Shown piece after piece: positions 23,201 to 34,600 of a stretch of DNA of 64,000 nt. Every line of letters begins with the position of its first letter. The stretch's first letter is position 1. This DNA is from Apostichopus japonicus. Taxonomy: Eukaryota > Echinodermata > Holothuroidea > Aspidochirotida > Stichopodidae. The stretch covers positions 12,880,678 to 12,944,677 of the forward strand of contig NC_092579.1 of the NCBI RefSeq assembly GCF_037975245.1, given 5' to 3'. Both the position numbers and the translations under genes were made by a program. Under the pieces are notes generated by a model, which worked only from the letters and a program-made list of their open reading frames with translations, made no database searches and was not told the DNA's origin.

Positions 23201-26200
23201 GAGAGCCTAGAAGAGGGAAAAGACAATCAATTTAAAAAGGACATTTTTTTTAAATTTTTTTTTTTTAAATCCTGAGGCATGCTCTGAATTTCTGATGTTT
23301 GTTACCTCCATTGCCATGACTGCCGACCTATGCAGTGACATGAATAGTCAGTCATGTGTAAACATCTTGGCAAAAAGTATAAGCAAAATCTGCCAATCCC
23401 ACCTCCCCTTCACCAACTTGTACTGGCCTCAGTATAAGGATCTTATTTCTGTAATTTCAAAAGAGACTATTTGAGGGCTAAGTGAACAAAATTACAGCAT
23501 GAATTAAAATATTAGAGAGGAAAACAGCTTGAGACTAGTTTTACAAGAGCAGTATTACTTTGTATTCATGAATGAGACTTACCACCCATAAAACCACATC
23601 GGAAATCATACATCAAGAAATCAGTCTCTATCATAAGATCCTGTTCTCCAAAAATATTTTATGTTCCCTTTTCTTTTTTTATGCCCCAGTTTAACTTCTT
23701 CCTTAAAGTACCCTAAAGTTAACATGTGATTCAGTACAACTTGACCTTTGACCTCACCTTTGTTCTCCTCTGAAATGCCAACCCCATTGCAAGACTTTTT
23801 TCAAATGTTGAACATCTCTGGTCTACATCCCTGGCATACAAGATCTGCGTACGAAACACATCCAATCATAAAATACCTCGTCGACATGGTCGTGCAAAAT
23901 GTTCAGTACAAGATACTGGCTATCAACGATATAGTACGTGGGTAAACTTAAAGAAAGCTGGTCTCATAAACTTATTGTCATGTGAAATTTCATGGAATAG
24001 AGAGTTCCTAGTGAAGTTACCACTGAATATTTTCTTTCATACACTTGAACCTTATAATAATAATAATACGACTTATAATGCGCACACACCACTCAAAGAA
24101 TGTTCATGGCGCAATTAACAATTAGAAATGATACAAATAATACATAATAATACAAAACAATGACAGAAGAAAAACTTATCTTATTATCCCAGGCATGAAA
24201 ACCACTGATAACATTACATTGGTAGCACACACATACATACATGTGCACACACACACACATGTAAAGCACTTGCTGGACTTGGAATGAGTACTTAAGCTAA
24301 GCTGTTGTGTTTTCTTAATGACAACTCAAGATGCCATTTTGAGAGAGTGTCAATCTACTTTATTGATGGCGCTATTCTGCAATTGCATTGTACTACAATG
24401 GCTAGATAAAACATGATTGATGTTCAGATAGTAATCATTCTTCAATATGATTCGTGTAAAACAACAACTAGGAAAACAACGTCTGGGAATTTTTTTCAGG
24501 AAATACTAACAACTTTGTAAGGCTGCACATGGGGGGTAGGGGGTGGAGGGGGTGATAGAAAGGGAGGATCAGTGATATTCACCAACAGACATTTACCTTG
24601 TTGTGTGAGTCGATTCTAGCATTTATTTGTCCGTCTAATATTAAATGCATCAGTTCATCCTCTAGGGCTGGTACTGTAGTATTGAAAGCAATGGCCATCT
24701 TGTGCATGTCAGCTGATACATAGGGACTGAAATACTGGAAATGTAAGTGAAAGAAAAGTTAAGCTGAGAAGCTCAAAAATCCACCATAACTTACTGTACC
24801 AGTCCCAAACATATTATCAACATGTGTCTAAATGTTATCAAAGTAAGTATTAAATTGGAAGGAAGAATTATACACAAAAATGCTTAGCATAGTCTTTCAG
24901 AAACATACAAAGGCCACAATAGTTGTAAGAAACTTTTCAAGGCCTAGGGTATAGGACCCCTCAACCCCCCCCCCCAAACATTTGTCTGGCCACCAAAATT
25001 GGCCTCCTCCCAAAAGAAGTCTAGCTATGCCCCTGATGAGGTGTCTACCAGTCATTCAATTTGACTGGAGTTCATCTTAAGATTAGCAGTTCAAACAAGC
25101 TAGTAAATCATAGGAGTAATTTGGTCTCAACATCCTAAACTCACTAATTACTACAAGTGCAATTCGTGAAGCTTGTCTTATAGTATTTTGTTCAAGAATC
25201 AGAGGCTAAGTTTCACGGAAATAAGAAAGATCGATTGTCTTATTTTGAAACAGTACTATCAAATAAATTTCTCTACTAAATAATTTTGGTTAAAAACATT
25301 TACATAACTTTCAATAAACATTTAACGAAATATTGGCAAAGCCAGAAGTTTTTTTTGTCCCTTCCATTTGATAAGATACCTGTATAAGAGCTCTGTTCCT
25401 TATCTGTGAGTAGAGGGTAGCAACATGAGTGGCAAGGTACATGTCCAACAGAAGATTGTCCTTGATTTCATCCAACAGCTTCAGGCAAGATGCGTACTTC
25501 GACTGATAAAACATGAAGATGATATCTCGCAGCTGAGGCTCCAGTTCCAGAAACAGCTTGAAAGAGCTGAGGAAAACAAATATCTTTCAGGTGAGAAGAT
25601 AAGATACATAGAGACCCTGAAGATGCAGCAATTAATTAAATAGCCGAGGCTCCAGTTTCAGAAGCAAGTGCTGAGGAGTAAGGACATACATGGTAAGAAG
25701 GGAAGGTCCATGCAGGGAACTATCAGATAACCGAGTCAGTTGTACAAGACATTATTAACAGACATATAGTAAATGAAGTGTCTCTATGGGGTGAACAGGT
25801 CAACTACTTTTTTATTTTCATTTTAGATGGTTTTATTATCATTTCATACACAAGGATAATTTTTCAGAAATAATAACCTGAGATTTCTTTTTCAAAGTTG
25901 CCTCAACAGCTAAGGCTGTTGTCTAACACAACTGAACACAAGACCGAGTGTTGTTCCGTTTTTTTCTTACGTTTTTTTTTTAATGTAAATAAACTTGTTT
26001 TCCTTTGACCAACCTAAGTCAAGTTTGTCTGACAAAAATGGCCAAAGAGCCAGTTCTGTCATGATGAGGAAGACATGCATACTTGATCAGAAAGGTAAGT
26101 CGATGGTTACAAACATACCTGCTAGATATGATATTTTTCTGCAGTTCTTGTCTTGTGTATGTAGCCAGAGCACAGAGACCACCATAGACAGCTACATTGT

Positions 26201-29200
26201 TAGGAGAGAGCAGCTAAAGAAGTAGGAAATAGAAAATAAAAAATCTGACCAAAGTGACTAACAGTGAATGTTCATCTGAATCATTTCTATAATCATTTTT
26301 ATGTCACTAGGACAAAATTTACCTTGGGAGAGTGGGGGGGGAAGAAGGGGTAAGGAATTAAAGAGATCGTTTCCTCCATTCAGTCAAACTTGTTAACCCT
26401 CTTTTATGGTGACTAGGAAGCACAGAGTGTGTGGCAAATGGAGATAGCAGATCTTTTTTATTCCTCAGCAAGATGAGGAAGCTCAGGGTTTGTTCTGCTG
26501 GACCCCCACCCACACCCCACCAGCTAGAAGACTGGAACTGGTGATTCATCTTTCCAATGGCAATCTTACAATGGCATTACCTTCAACATCATTATCTCAT
26601 ACTACTGTAAGAGAAACAGTTGATTTTACCCGCCTCGGGAAAACAGAGAAAACCTTTTACCATTGTATGTCATTTTCTTTGTCTAATAACATGAACACAA
26701 CCTTGAATAAACCATCCTGTTCTTCCAAAGTAGTTCAACTTTTATGAAAAGGACATTTTTGCTTGTCCAATTCCACACATCATCAATTGACTTAAGATCA
26801 GGGATGACTAAAACCAACTTGTCAAGAGCACATTCTTCATTCAATTAACTTACACTAGCAGCTAAACATGGAGTAACTGGCAACCGCCAAAGGCTAAACA
26901 TTCAACTGTGGAGAATCTCCTAAGTGCCATCCATAGTTAGATTTGCTAGTTTACTCTTCGATGCAATTTCGCTTAGCCTTTAGAAATGTTCTTTTGTTTT
27001 AACCATCCAGGGTTCTTTGCTTGTTTATGACATTTGGCTGCAGAAGGCTGAAACAAAAACCAAAAGCTACCAAAATATTGTCTACTCCTTTCAACTCTTA
27101 GTCGTTGTTGGCTTTCATTATTACATCTTCTCGTTGGGTTGGGGTGTGTTCTACGATTTATCAATCATTACCTTTTCAAGTTAATAGATTTCATTTCCCA
27201 TGGACTTGGCTTAAACTTAAGTTTCTTACCTCTGGGAAATCACAGTGATCAAAGGAAGCTTGCAGGAAGTACTTTGCTGCTGGCTTGTATTTCTTTGTTG
27301 CTAATTCTGCGACTCCTGCCGCACATTTTAACTTTGTCACAATCACCATGTTATCCTTTGAATCTTTCTGTAAATGCAAAGAGAGAGAGAGGGCAACGTG
27401 GGTTAAAGAAAGCCACATAATATCAATCAGAACAAAACTAGAATAAGCTTTGTTAGCCACTAGCCCCCTGCTTTTTGCACCCTAGGACTTCGTATACAGA
27501 TCCATGTGGAATATTTTTTCACCAGAAATTAGACCTGCCATTGCTTAATGGCAGAAAGCCTTCAATATAAATGTGCAAAATTTCAACAAAGGCATAAATA
27601 GAGAAAACTTTTAGAGCATGAATTGTCACTAAGTATCCAAGACAGTGAAGACAAACACACTTCTTTCTTTTGATCCTGTACGGAACAAAGCAAACGATTA
27701 ACTTGTACAAATGAAGACTTAAATTGGACCATAATTTTCACCGAGAGGGGGACGCAAGGGGGGGGGTGACAGTTAGATGAGAAAATATGTGAGGGCTTCT
27801 CAAGGATGGATGACACTTCTCTTTAACAAAGGAAAACCTTAACCAATTCTGCAACATGAATGAGAAAACGTTGTCAATAAAATAGTATCCAGATTTTTCT
27901 TTTTCAATTCACGCTGTCCACCCTCCCCCCCACCCCCCCCTCTTCATGTGAGTAGGATTCAAATTTCAGACTGACCTCTGTAAGTTCTGGTGATGACTCT
28001 GCCTTCGTGACATAACTCAAGACGTGAGACCAATTCTTTAAATGTATGCTAACCTGTCGACAGAAATGGTTAAAATGTCAGTACAGTCTAAATGTAACAA
28101 CTCTTAACTTTTATGAAAACAATTCAAATTAAAGAAATTTTAGAAAGGTAAACAGGAATCAGAACATTTTGAAGGAGTGAAGAAGTGTTTGAATAAATGT
28201 TTGTGTTTGAACAAAAATATGGACGCGATTTGAGATTTTCTCAATTAGGTATTGGTTGAATCATCAACAACTGTAGTTTTCTCTGGTAATAGAATTGAAT
28301 ATTATATATAAGAAAAAAAAAAAAAAAAAAAAAAAAAGAATTGAATATTGCTTACAACAATCCATTGAACTTGATAACAAGCTTAAAGTAGTCATGCTGC
28401 TCTAAATGATACAAGTAGATCTAGAGGAAAAGAAATTTCCACTTGATGGTACTGATTTCTTCCTTCCAGTTTAAGACTTACTTTGATAACATTTAGACAC
28501 ATGTTGATAATATGTTTGGGACTGGTACAGTAATCCCTGGCCCTCGAGTAACATTTAAGGGCGTTGCTTAAATCTCCGAGATCAAGGTAATGATCTCCCA
28601 GGTCGTCGTGCCCTCGTCTGTTGATGAAGCAAAAAAACCAGTCTCAAATCAGAAGACATGTTTGCTATATGGCAATATAACATCCTAATTTGTGATGCAT
28701 TATACATGTGACGCATTATACAAATGATGACGTCATTATACGCCTACAAATGATGACGGGGAAAATCGCTGACAAATTTAAGGAACAACTCTGAAAAAAG
28801 CTGAAGAAACACCATCAGAAGAATCTGGAATGATTGCATTTAGGAATACAAGTCAAATGGGCAATGCCAAGTAATCCATCTGGGCCTTCTTTGGTGGTAA
28901 AAAACTTATAATTAACTTTGGCTTTTGGAGTCTTCCTTAGAAGCCACAGTACTTTGGCATAATGAGTAACCAGTTATCACAAACAAGAAAGTAGCAGGGG
29001 AGTGATTTCAAGAGATATTCAGATTTTTAATGTCATGTGTGTGTACTTAAATTGATGGAGGTAAACTGACTGGAAATTTATGAACAATTTTAAAAAGAAT
29101 CAAGACATTTTTGGCTAGAATGGGATTCAAACCATCCAGACTTAGTTTGTGGCGAATGCTTTAAAGGCCATTTATTTGCTGGATGTCAGTCAGAAGCCAA

Positions 29201-32200
29201 AATATGAGCTTGCACACCTTCGATCAAGAGATCACACCCTAAATTGTTTCAGAATGCTGCAGGTAAACATATTTACGACAAATACTCAGAACTGAATTTA
29301 CAAATGTTTTTAAGCTAATCTGCAATGGGCTGTATAAAATCTTCAGTATGGATTCATTGATTAACTATTTTGCACTCCAGGCCTATAAACACATTTATGG
29401 CCACGACACCTCAAACTTCCAACATCTGGACTATACTATATACTTTACCTTATGCTTTCCTTGATTGAGTTAGCTTTGTAATTTTTGAGGTCTGTATCCA
29501 GTTTTTCAAGTTTTAGAGCTGCCTTTTTGTTTGTAGTTTCAATCCAGTTTGTATCCAGACTGGGTATGTTGTGTACCACTCCTGCGACAGCATCTGGTAA
29601 CAGTGAAGAACTAGTCCTGAGGAAGTGGAAGTAGAGGTTAAAGGTCACCTTTAATCTCATATCACTTGACCTGAAAAAGCTGTTTCAATTAATTCAGTTA
29701 AAACAAAAATTAAAACCTTATGTTCGCTTCCCTTCAAAACATGTCTCGGACAAAACCACTAATACAAAACAGTATAAATGTTGGCTATAACACTGAATGG
29801 ACACTGACACACTGTAACATGCCAGTGTTTCACTTTACGGATCCAATTATTTCATTCCGTCTCATACTCTGCATCTTTAGTGTTATAAATAAGTAGAAAC
29901 CAATGATGACATCTAAAATTTCTTCCAAAATGCAATAATGGTTGATCAAAAATCACTTCAACTTTGTTTGTTACTTTAATAGTGAGATGGTTCTGAGCTG
30001 GATGATTATATACACTACTTACACAGCTTCTGCCATTTTTGAATGTATATGTTGATAGGCTTGTGTGTTGTACGTTGTTTGTGTATAGTTGAGAGCCATC
30101 CGTAGAGCTTCCACTCTCAGGGCTGGACATCGTGCAGCTATGAACAGCAGCCTGTTTATCTTGGCAAACCCAGAGTAGCATACTGCATGAGCCTCTAAAT
30201 CCTGTAAATAGAGGTTGGGAGAGAAAGACATATTATATTTAGAACTTAATAATTATTACCTCAAGATTAAAACATTTAAAGATATTTTTAAGTTTCTGGA
30301 AAAGACATTTCAATTACATTCATTGAGGAAGCTCTCACACAAAACAAGTACTGTAACATAGTTCCTTTGCACAGACTATTTTATTGGGTAAGATCAACTA
30401 ATATGAATACTTCAGATTTACTTAATGAATCTGTTATGAAGGGGGTGGGGTATGATGGGGAGAGGAAAGCATATTTCTGGGGATCTGGTGTATTATTATT
30501 ATACTTTATGGGTAATATTAACATCTCTGGACTCTTCATGAAAGTGGTAAAAGGAATACCATCACTATTAAGGAGTTCTTGAACTAGTATCACAGATTTG
30601 TATTATATCTGAGATGTGGAGAGTTAAGACACTCTAAAATGATTTTTAAAAAAAAAGATGGTATGCAAATTTTTCTTACCAGAGTTGGGCTGTCAACAGT
30701 ATAGCTCAATTCTTCTTGGCTCTCTGAGCCCTCTGGTTGTAAATCCAGCTGCATAGGTTCAAGGGAAACCTAAACAAGACAGAAGAACACATTTAATAAA
30801 CTAAACTACTTTTTTACAAGATGTACTATAGGGCTGGGAGCCTGGGAGCATAGCCTTACTTGTCTCTAACCCACAGTAAGCTAGGCAAGACTTTACAGAG
30901 ATGGACCCACACCAAATGAGTAACACCCAGTATTATTAGTAGGATTTTTTAATGTTGCTTCTGCGAGACGGGACGCAACATCTAAAAATTGTTTGCCTCC
31001 TCTCAGAAACATTTGCGTCCCTGCAGTCCTCTATGAAAACATGCACTTTACGACACCTCTACAGGTTCCTGTAGTTATGATGACCCTGACGAATCATTGG
31101 ATTGTGCGCAACGGAAGCCTATAATGTACACAAAAGTAAAACCAAATGATGAAACCTGTAACTAATATCCAACAACAAAATACTGTCAAATTACAAAGCA
31201 GGAAGTTTGCCATAGACTAGTTACCATATATGCTGACCTAGACATAATGCAATGCATACTACGTACTGTACAGTATACAACCCTTGCATAGCAATTGTGA
31301 AGATGTTTTAGGCTATGCATGCGTTGTGAATCAACGTAAAATAACAATGCCTAAAGAGAAAATGTGAGAATAAAAGTAAAGTACTGCACGTTTACGTGAT
31401 TTAATTGAGGCCCTTATATGATGAAAAATATTATTCATATAGATCTCGACGACACAAGAATACGTCTAATAAAAGTCCTAGTACATGACCACAACTTTTA
31501 TGAACCCTTGTCGTAAGTTACCAACTTACCAAATGTTAATAGTTACCCAATGCAACTTTATTAGAATATGTTTCATTCAAGCTTGAACAAATTTCCCCTT
31601 TAACCCAACTACTATAAGCAAGTCTGCCTGAGCCTGGCTAGGTCCGAATTCTTTGCCATTACAGTATGTTGATAACTTTTTACGCAATGTTGATTAATAA
31701 ACTCAAGCTTCAATGGCTACTTTTGACTTTTGAATGTTGTATAAAAAAATTTAAATGAAGCAAGTGGTCAAAGGGACTGTGAAAATTACTTAAGTTTGCA
31801 ATGAAGTTACAACTGTGGAATAAATGCACATTTTTACATAGCAGCTCTCAATGCAGATAGAACAAACATACTGTGAGATGAAAAATCATTTTAACATATC
31901 AGAGATGTTAGCATCCCACAAAATCTGTCTGAACTCATATCATTTTGGTATCAAAACAATGATTCAAAGATATGTGATATTCTTTAAAAAGATTGAACTA
32001 CAACTTTGTACCATTAGCCCTAGTTGTTGAAACGTGTGTTAACAAGGTCTAATGTAATTAACGTAATTTGAGTGCACACATATAATAGCCAATAGCATAA
32101 GTAGCTTCAGTTGAACAACAAGCTTTGTGTTCATTGAGCATTGTTGATGCAAGAATGTTTGCAGACCATGTGTATTAGTCAATCAAATCATGGGAAATTT

Positions 32201-33222
32201 GGAAAAGCATCTTTGACTATTTTAGGTATGAAGATCTTTGCAATGGAAATTTTGTTAGTGCAAACCTAAGCATCACAACAGTTGATTGCTATGATTAATT
32301 TGTTTCAAACAAATTCAATGATCTGTAGGATTGGAAGAAATGTTGGTTCTTTGAGAAGAAGTTGTGGATTTGTTCATTCAAAGATTTTTTTTTGTTTTAA
32401 CATAAGCCTAGTTGTGAGTGTGAGTACTTGGGGTTTCTTTCTCAAAGAAAAAAAAGTTGTGTATGAGGGACACTCAAAATTTTAAGATTTTGCGTCCCTG
32501 GCTAAAATATTGTGTCGCAGACACAGAATTCTGCATTTGTACTAACGCTGCACACTAATAATATATTGAAAGACATTTCTTGAAGTCACACATGTCCAAA
32601 TAATGAGAAGACTTTAAGAATATGGATGGATGGACTTTTAATAGCACGTTTGGTGGGGTGATAACTTGATGCATGGTGCAGAGGTAAGACTTAGGCTAGA
32701 ATGTGCCACAAGACACCAAAATGAAGGCTGCACTGAGTGATAGACACTGTAGATGCTGCTACACAGCTTCAATGAAAAGGGCTAAAATTTGCAAAGTGAA
32801 GATTGAGGAATCAATCTTGTGAGTTGTATCTGGGCGGGAGGGAATAGGACTGTGCCCCGAAAAGTTTCGAAGGCCCTTGACCTCTTACTATATACGCAAG
32901 TTTGACTTCCTATTGCACCACTTGTATTGACTTTAGCATAAAGGATAACATAAGTGCCTGTACCTGGCTGTAGCAAAGTATGTTGTTACTATAACTAAGG
33001 TAGGCTAACCCTAGCCTAACGTCAAGCTTGTCAAAACTTCATTACGTTACATAGCCTAGGCCCAGCCTGAGTTAGGCCAGTCCTAGGGCACATTAGCGTG
33101 ATCGGCTCTTCTTAAGATACGTAAAGAATCCCTAAAGTGTGTATCAACGAAGAGATATTCTTCAATGTAGTAAATTGGAAAATTTAAATGAGCTAACTTA
33201 CCATTCGAATAGGAAGAGGCAT
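20184..33222 (-). CDS. GPS1: COP9 signalosome complex subunit 1 (CSN1)
   Basis: Complement join, 5' to 3': 33202-33222, 30680-30769, 30023-30201, 29449-29616, 28482-28617, 27976-28053, 27230-27367, 26119-26213, 25380-25566, 24597-24734, 23758-23844, 23159-23206, 20184-20261; 1443 nt, 480 aa. Every junction is GT-AG and in frame. CSN1 is a scaffold subunit of the nuclear/cytoplasmic complex that removes NEDD8 from cullins. Recognised conserved stretches include MPLPI at the start, [83 protein letters not shown] and TFEKSL. The N-terminal helical RPN7-type region runs roughly over residues 100-270 and the PCI domain roughly over 290-400. Length is close to the human protein (about 490 aa). An inverted copy of the exon 5/intron 5 junction lies in intron 9. 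Confidence 0.95.
20262..23158. other. GPS1 intron 12
   Basis: 2.9 kb with no further exon seen. It holds a poly-G tract (21130-21145), a TA run and a 99-bp tandem duplication. Confidence 0.6.
22662..22854. repeat. Tandem duplication, about 99 bp x 2
   Basis: Both copies start gaagatttaagaa and end gtggtagcttgcataa. They differ by several substitutions and a poly-C length change. Confidence 0.88.
23159..23206 (-). CDS. GPS1: GPS1 exon 12
   Basis: 16 codons: [16 protein letters not shown], corresponding to the AMMLRAAVLRNQIHVK segment of human CSN1. Confidence 0.88.
23758..23844 (-). CDS. GPS1: GPS1 exon 11
   Basis: 29 codons, phase 0, donor gtgagg. Encodes [20 protein letters not shown] and FQRRTK. 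Confidence 0.9.
24048..24135 (-). mobile_element. 3' tail of a non-LTR element
   Basis: Minus strand reads GCGCCATGAACATTCTTTG, then GCGCATTATAAGTCG and a TATTATTATTA tail, closely resembling the tail at 10719-10790. Only the 3' end is recognisable. Located in GPS1 intron 10. Confidence 0.5.
24597..24734 (-). CDS. GPS1: GPS1 exon 10
   Basis: 46 codons, phase 0. Encodes [20 protein letters not shown] and the winged-helix part of the PCI domain, ending RIDSHNK. Confidence 0.92.
24791..24867. repeat. Inverted copy of the GPS1 exon 5 donor region
   Basis: 75 of 77 bases equal the reverse complement of 28457-28533: the last 52 nt of GPS1 exon 5, its gtaagt donor and intron sequence. It lies in intron 9 in the orientation opposite to the gene. 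Confidence 0.93.
25380..25566 (-). CDS. GPS1: GPS1 exon 9
   Basis: 187 nt. Encodes [20 protein letters not shown] to RNRALIQ, leading into the PCI domain. Confidence 0.93.
25642..25681. repeat. Partial copy of the 5' end of GPS1 exon 9
   Basis: The + strand GAGGCTCCAGTTTCAGAAG followed by GTGCTGAGGA resembles the start of exon 9 at 25534-25571 with small gaps. It is probably an old local duplication. Confidence 0.4.
26119..26213 (-). CDS. GPS1: GPS1 exon 8
   Basis: 95 nt. Encodes [20 protein letters not shown] and [11 protein letters not shown], matching the [19 protein letters not shown] stretch of the family. Confidence 0.92.
27230..27367 (-). CDS. GPS1: GPS1 exon 7
   Basis: 46 codons, phase 0. 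Encodes [20 protein letters not shown] to [10 protein letters not shown]. Confidence 0.93.
27976..28053 (-). CDS. GPS1: GPS1 exon 6
   Basis: 26 codons, phase 0, donor gtcagt. Encodes [20 protein letters not shown] and PELTE. Confidence 0.9.
28482..28617 (-). CDS. GPS1: GPS1 exon 5
   Basis: 136 nt. Encodes [20 protein letters not shown] through INMCLNVIK. Its last 52 nt, the splice donor and 25 nt of intron are copied in inverted orientation at 24791-24867. Confidence 0.93.
29449..29616 (-). CDS. GPS1: GPS1 exon 4
   Basis: 168 nt. Encodes a variable linker, then [20 protein letters not shown] and the conserved [15 protein letters not shown]. Confidence 0.93.
30023..30201 (-). CDS. GPS1: GPS1 exon 3
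   Basis: 179 nt. Encodes [20 protein letters not shown] to MAEAV, including [14 protein letters not shown], a hallmark CSN1 stretch. Confidence 0.92.
30680..30769 (-). CDS. GPS1: GPS1 exon 2
   Basis: Thirty codons, phase 0. Encodes the acidic N-terminal segment around [11 protein letters not shown] and DSPTL, matching the EPMQID and ENPSLDLE region of human CSN1. Confidence 0.88.
30770..33201. other. GPS1 intron 1
   Basis: 2.4 kb between the tiny first coding exon and exon 2. Nothing is recognised except scattered AT-rich sequence. Confidence 0.55.
33202..33222 (-). CDS. GPS1: GPS1 exon 1 (start codon)
   Basis: Encodes MPLPIRM, then a gtaagt donor. The MPLP start matches the N-terminus of vertebrate CSN1, which decides the start codon. 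A 2.4-kb intron follows. Confidence 0.85.
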
Positions 33223-33409
33223 TCCTCACTGTGCTAATTAGACGTTACAATGAAGCTCAATATTACTTGTTACGGTGCCAAAGACCATCCAAATAATTGA
33301 GGGCGTACTTTATATATGATCGACAGAACGGTGTATTTGCGACACTAAGAGCAGACATAATTATGACAGATATAATGTTAATCTATGATGTACAGATGTA
33401 CTTATTTCT

Positions 33410-33440
33410 ATCGCTTCTCAGCCTTTTAAGGTTAAGATTA
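33410..33440 (+). pseudogene. Short U2 snRNA 5'-end-like relic
   Basis: ATCGCTTCTCAGCCTTTT followed by AAGGTTAAGAT resembles the start of U2 snRNA (ATCGCTTCTCGGCCTTTTGG then CTAAGAT) with one substitution and a small insertion. The branch-site pairing region beyond it is not preserved, so this is at most a relic. Confidence 0.35.
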
Positions 33441-34419
33441 TAATTCCTATTGGAGAATTGAGAACATCTCATGTGAATATCATGGAGTGTATCCAAGGGC
33501 GTATCATGGGCGGGGGGAGGGGAGGGGGTGGATGCACCCATCACTTCTTGAGATTGTTCACATCTGCATGAAATCGCGCGCCCCACAACCCCCGAAAATT
33601 CCCAAGAAATCCCAAGGACATTCTACTGTATGGATATCTAGTAATATCAAGGGATGAAAATGCCAAGATCTTCCCTAAGCTGAAGGCAGATAGAGAATCG
33701 AAGCCTTCAGTATGTAATGAACTTGAAACTGTGCGTCTTTCGAAATGAAAAGTGAGGCATTGCAAAATAAACAGATAAAAGTTATTTATTTCAGTCTCAT
33801 TTCAGTTATTCGAATTTGTAAAGCAAACAGCAGATATCAGATCATATCACATCATATCAGTGAGCATGAATATGGCGTTCCAGTATGAACAGCCTCCAAA
33901 CTGTCTATGTTTGTAGTGTTCGGTTTTGGAAATATCTGGTATTTTTTCATTTCCTCCAACGAAGTGTTATACGGTAGCCGTTATAAGAGGTTTTAATACT
34001 TTGTACACCAATAAATTAACTGTCTGAATTTTCGAAAATTCCCTGACAAACATTCTTCATCATACGTCCCTCAACTCGTGCAATTTTGAGCGGTCTGTTA
34101 GGGGTTGAAGGAGGTTTTTCTATATTGGTTGTCCGTAGATGAAATTTTGGGCAACATTAGGCCAATGTGTATGTTTTGAAGTGAATTTAACCACGAGAAA
34201 TGTGAATTTCCAAATTCTGGACAAATAATGGCTTAAAACCTTGAAAAGTGGGGCTGACGGGTATTGTGGGCTGCGACGTAGAATCACCTACAAAATCAAT
34301 GATCCACAGGAGACAGTGCATGCGATGAGGTCGAGCATGACTCGTGTGACTGGTCACAATCTTCAAAAAAGTTATGGATGGGGAAAAAATATTGGGAAAT
34401 ACTTGGTTCTCAGGCAAAA

Positions 34420-34600
34420 GTGTAGATCTGGTTGGTCATTTTCAAGCCCGAGAAGTGCCATTTCCGGTGATCTGGGGGGGGGGGGGGGGTATCAAAACCA
34501 GAAATTTTCTTGTATACGCTGCGCGCCAACTGCCATGGTGGCGCTCCGCTATGGAAACGTCAAAAATGGAGGTAAACGTGTAAGAGTAAGCTGAGGCGCA
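34420..34600 (+). repeat. Dispersed repeat shared with 57840-57950
   Basis: GAAGTGCCATTTCCGG, a poly-G run, AAATTTTCTTGTATACGC and GCGCCAACTGCCATGGTGGC have close counterparts in the reverse complement of 57840-57950, which lies inside a TIR-bounded element. Confidence 0.6.
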
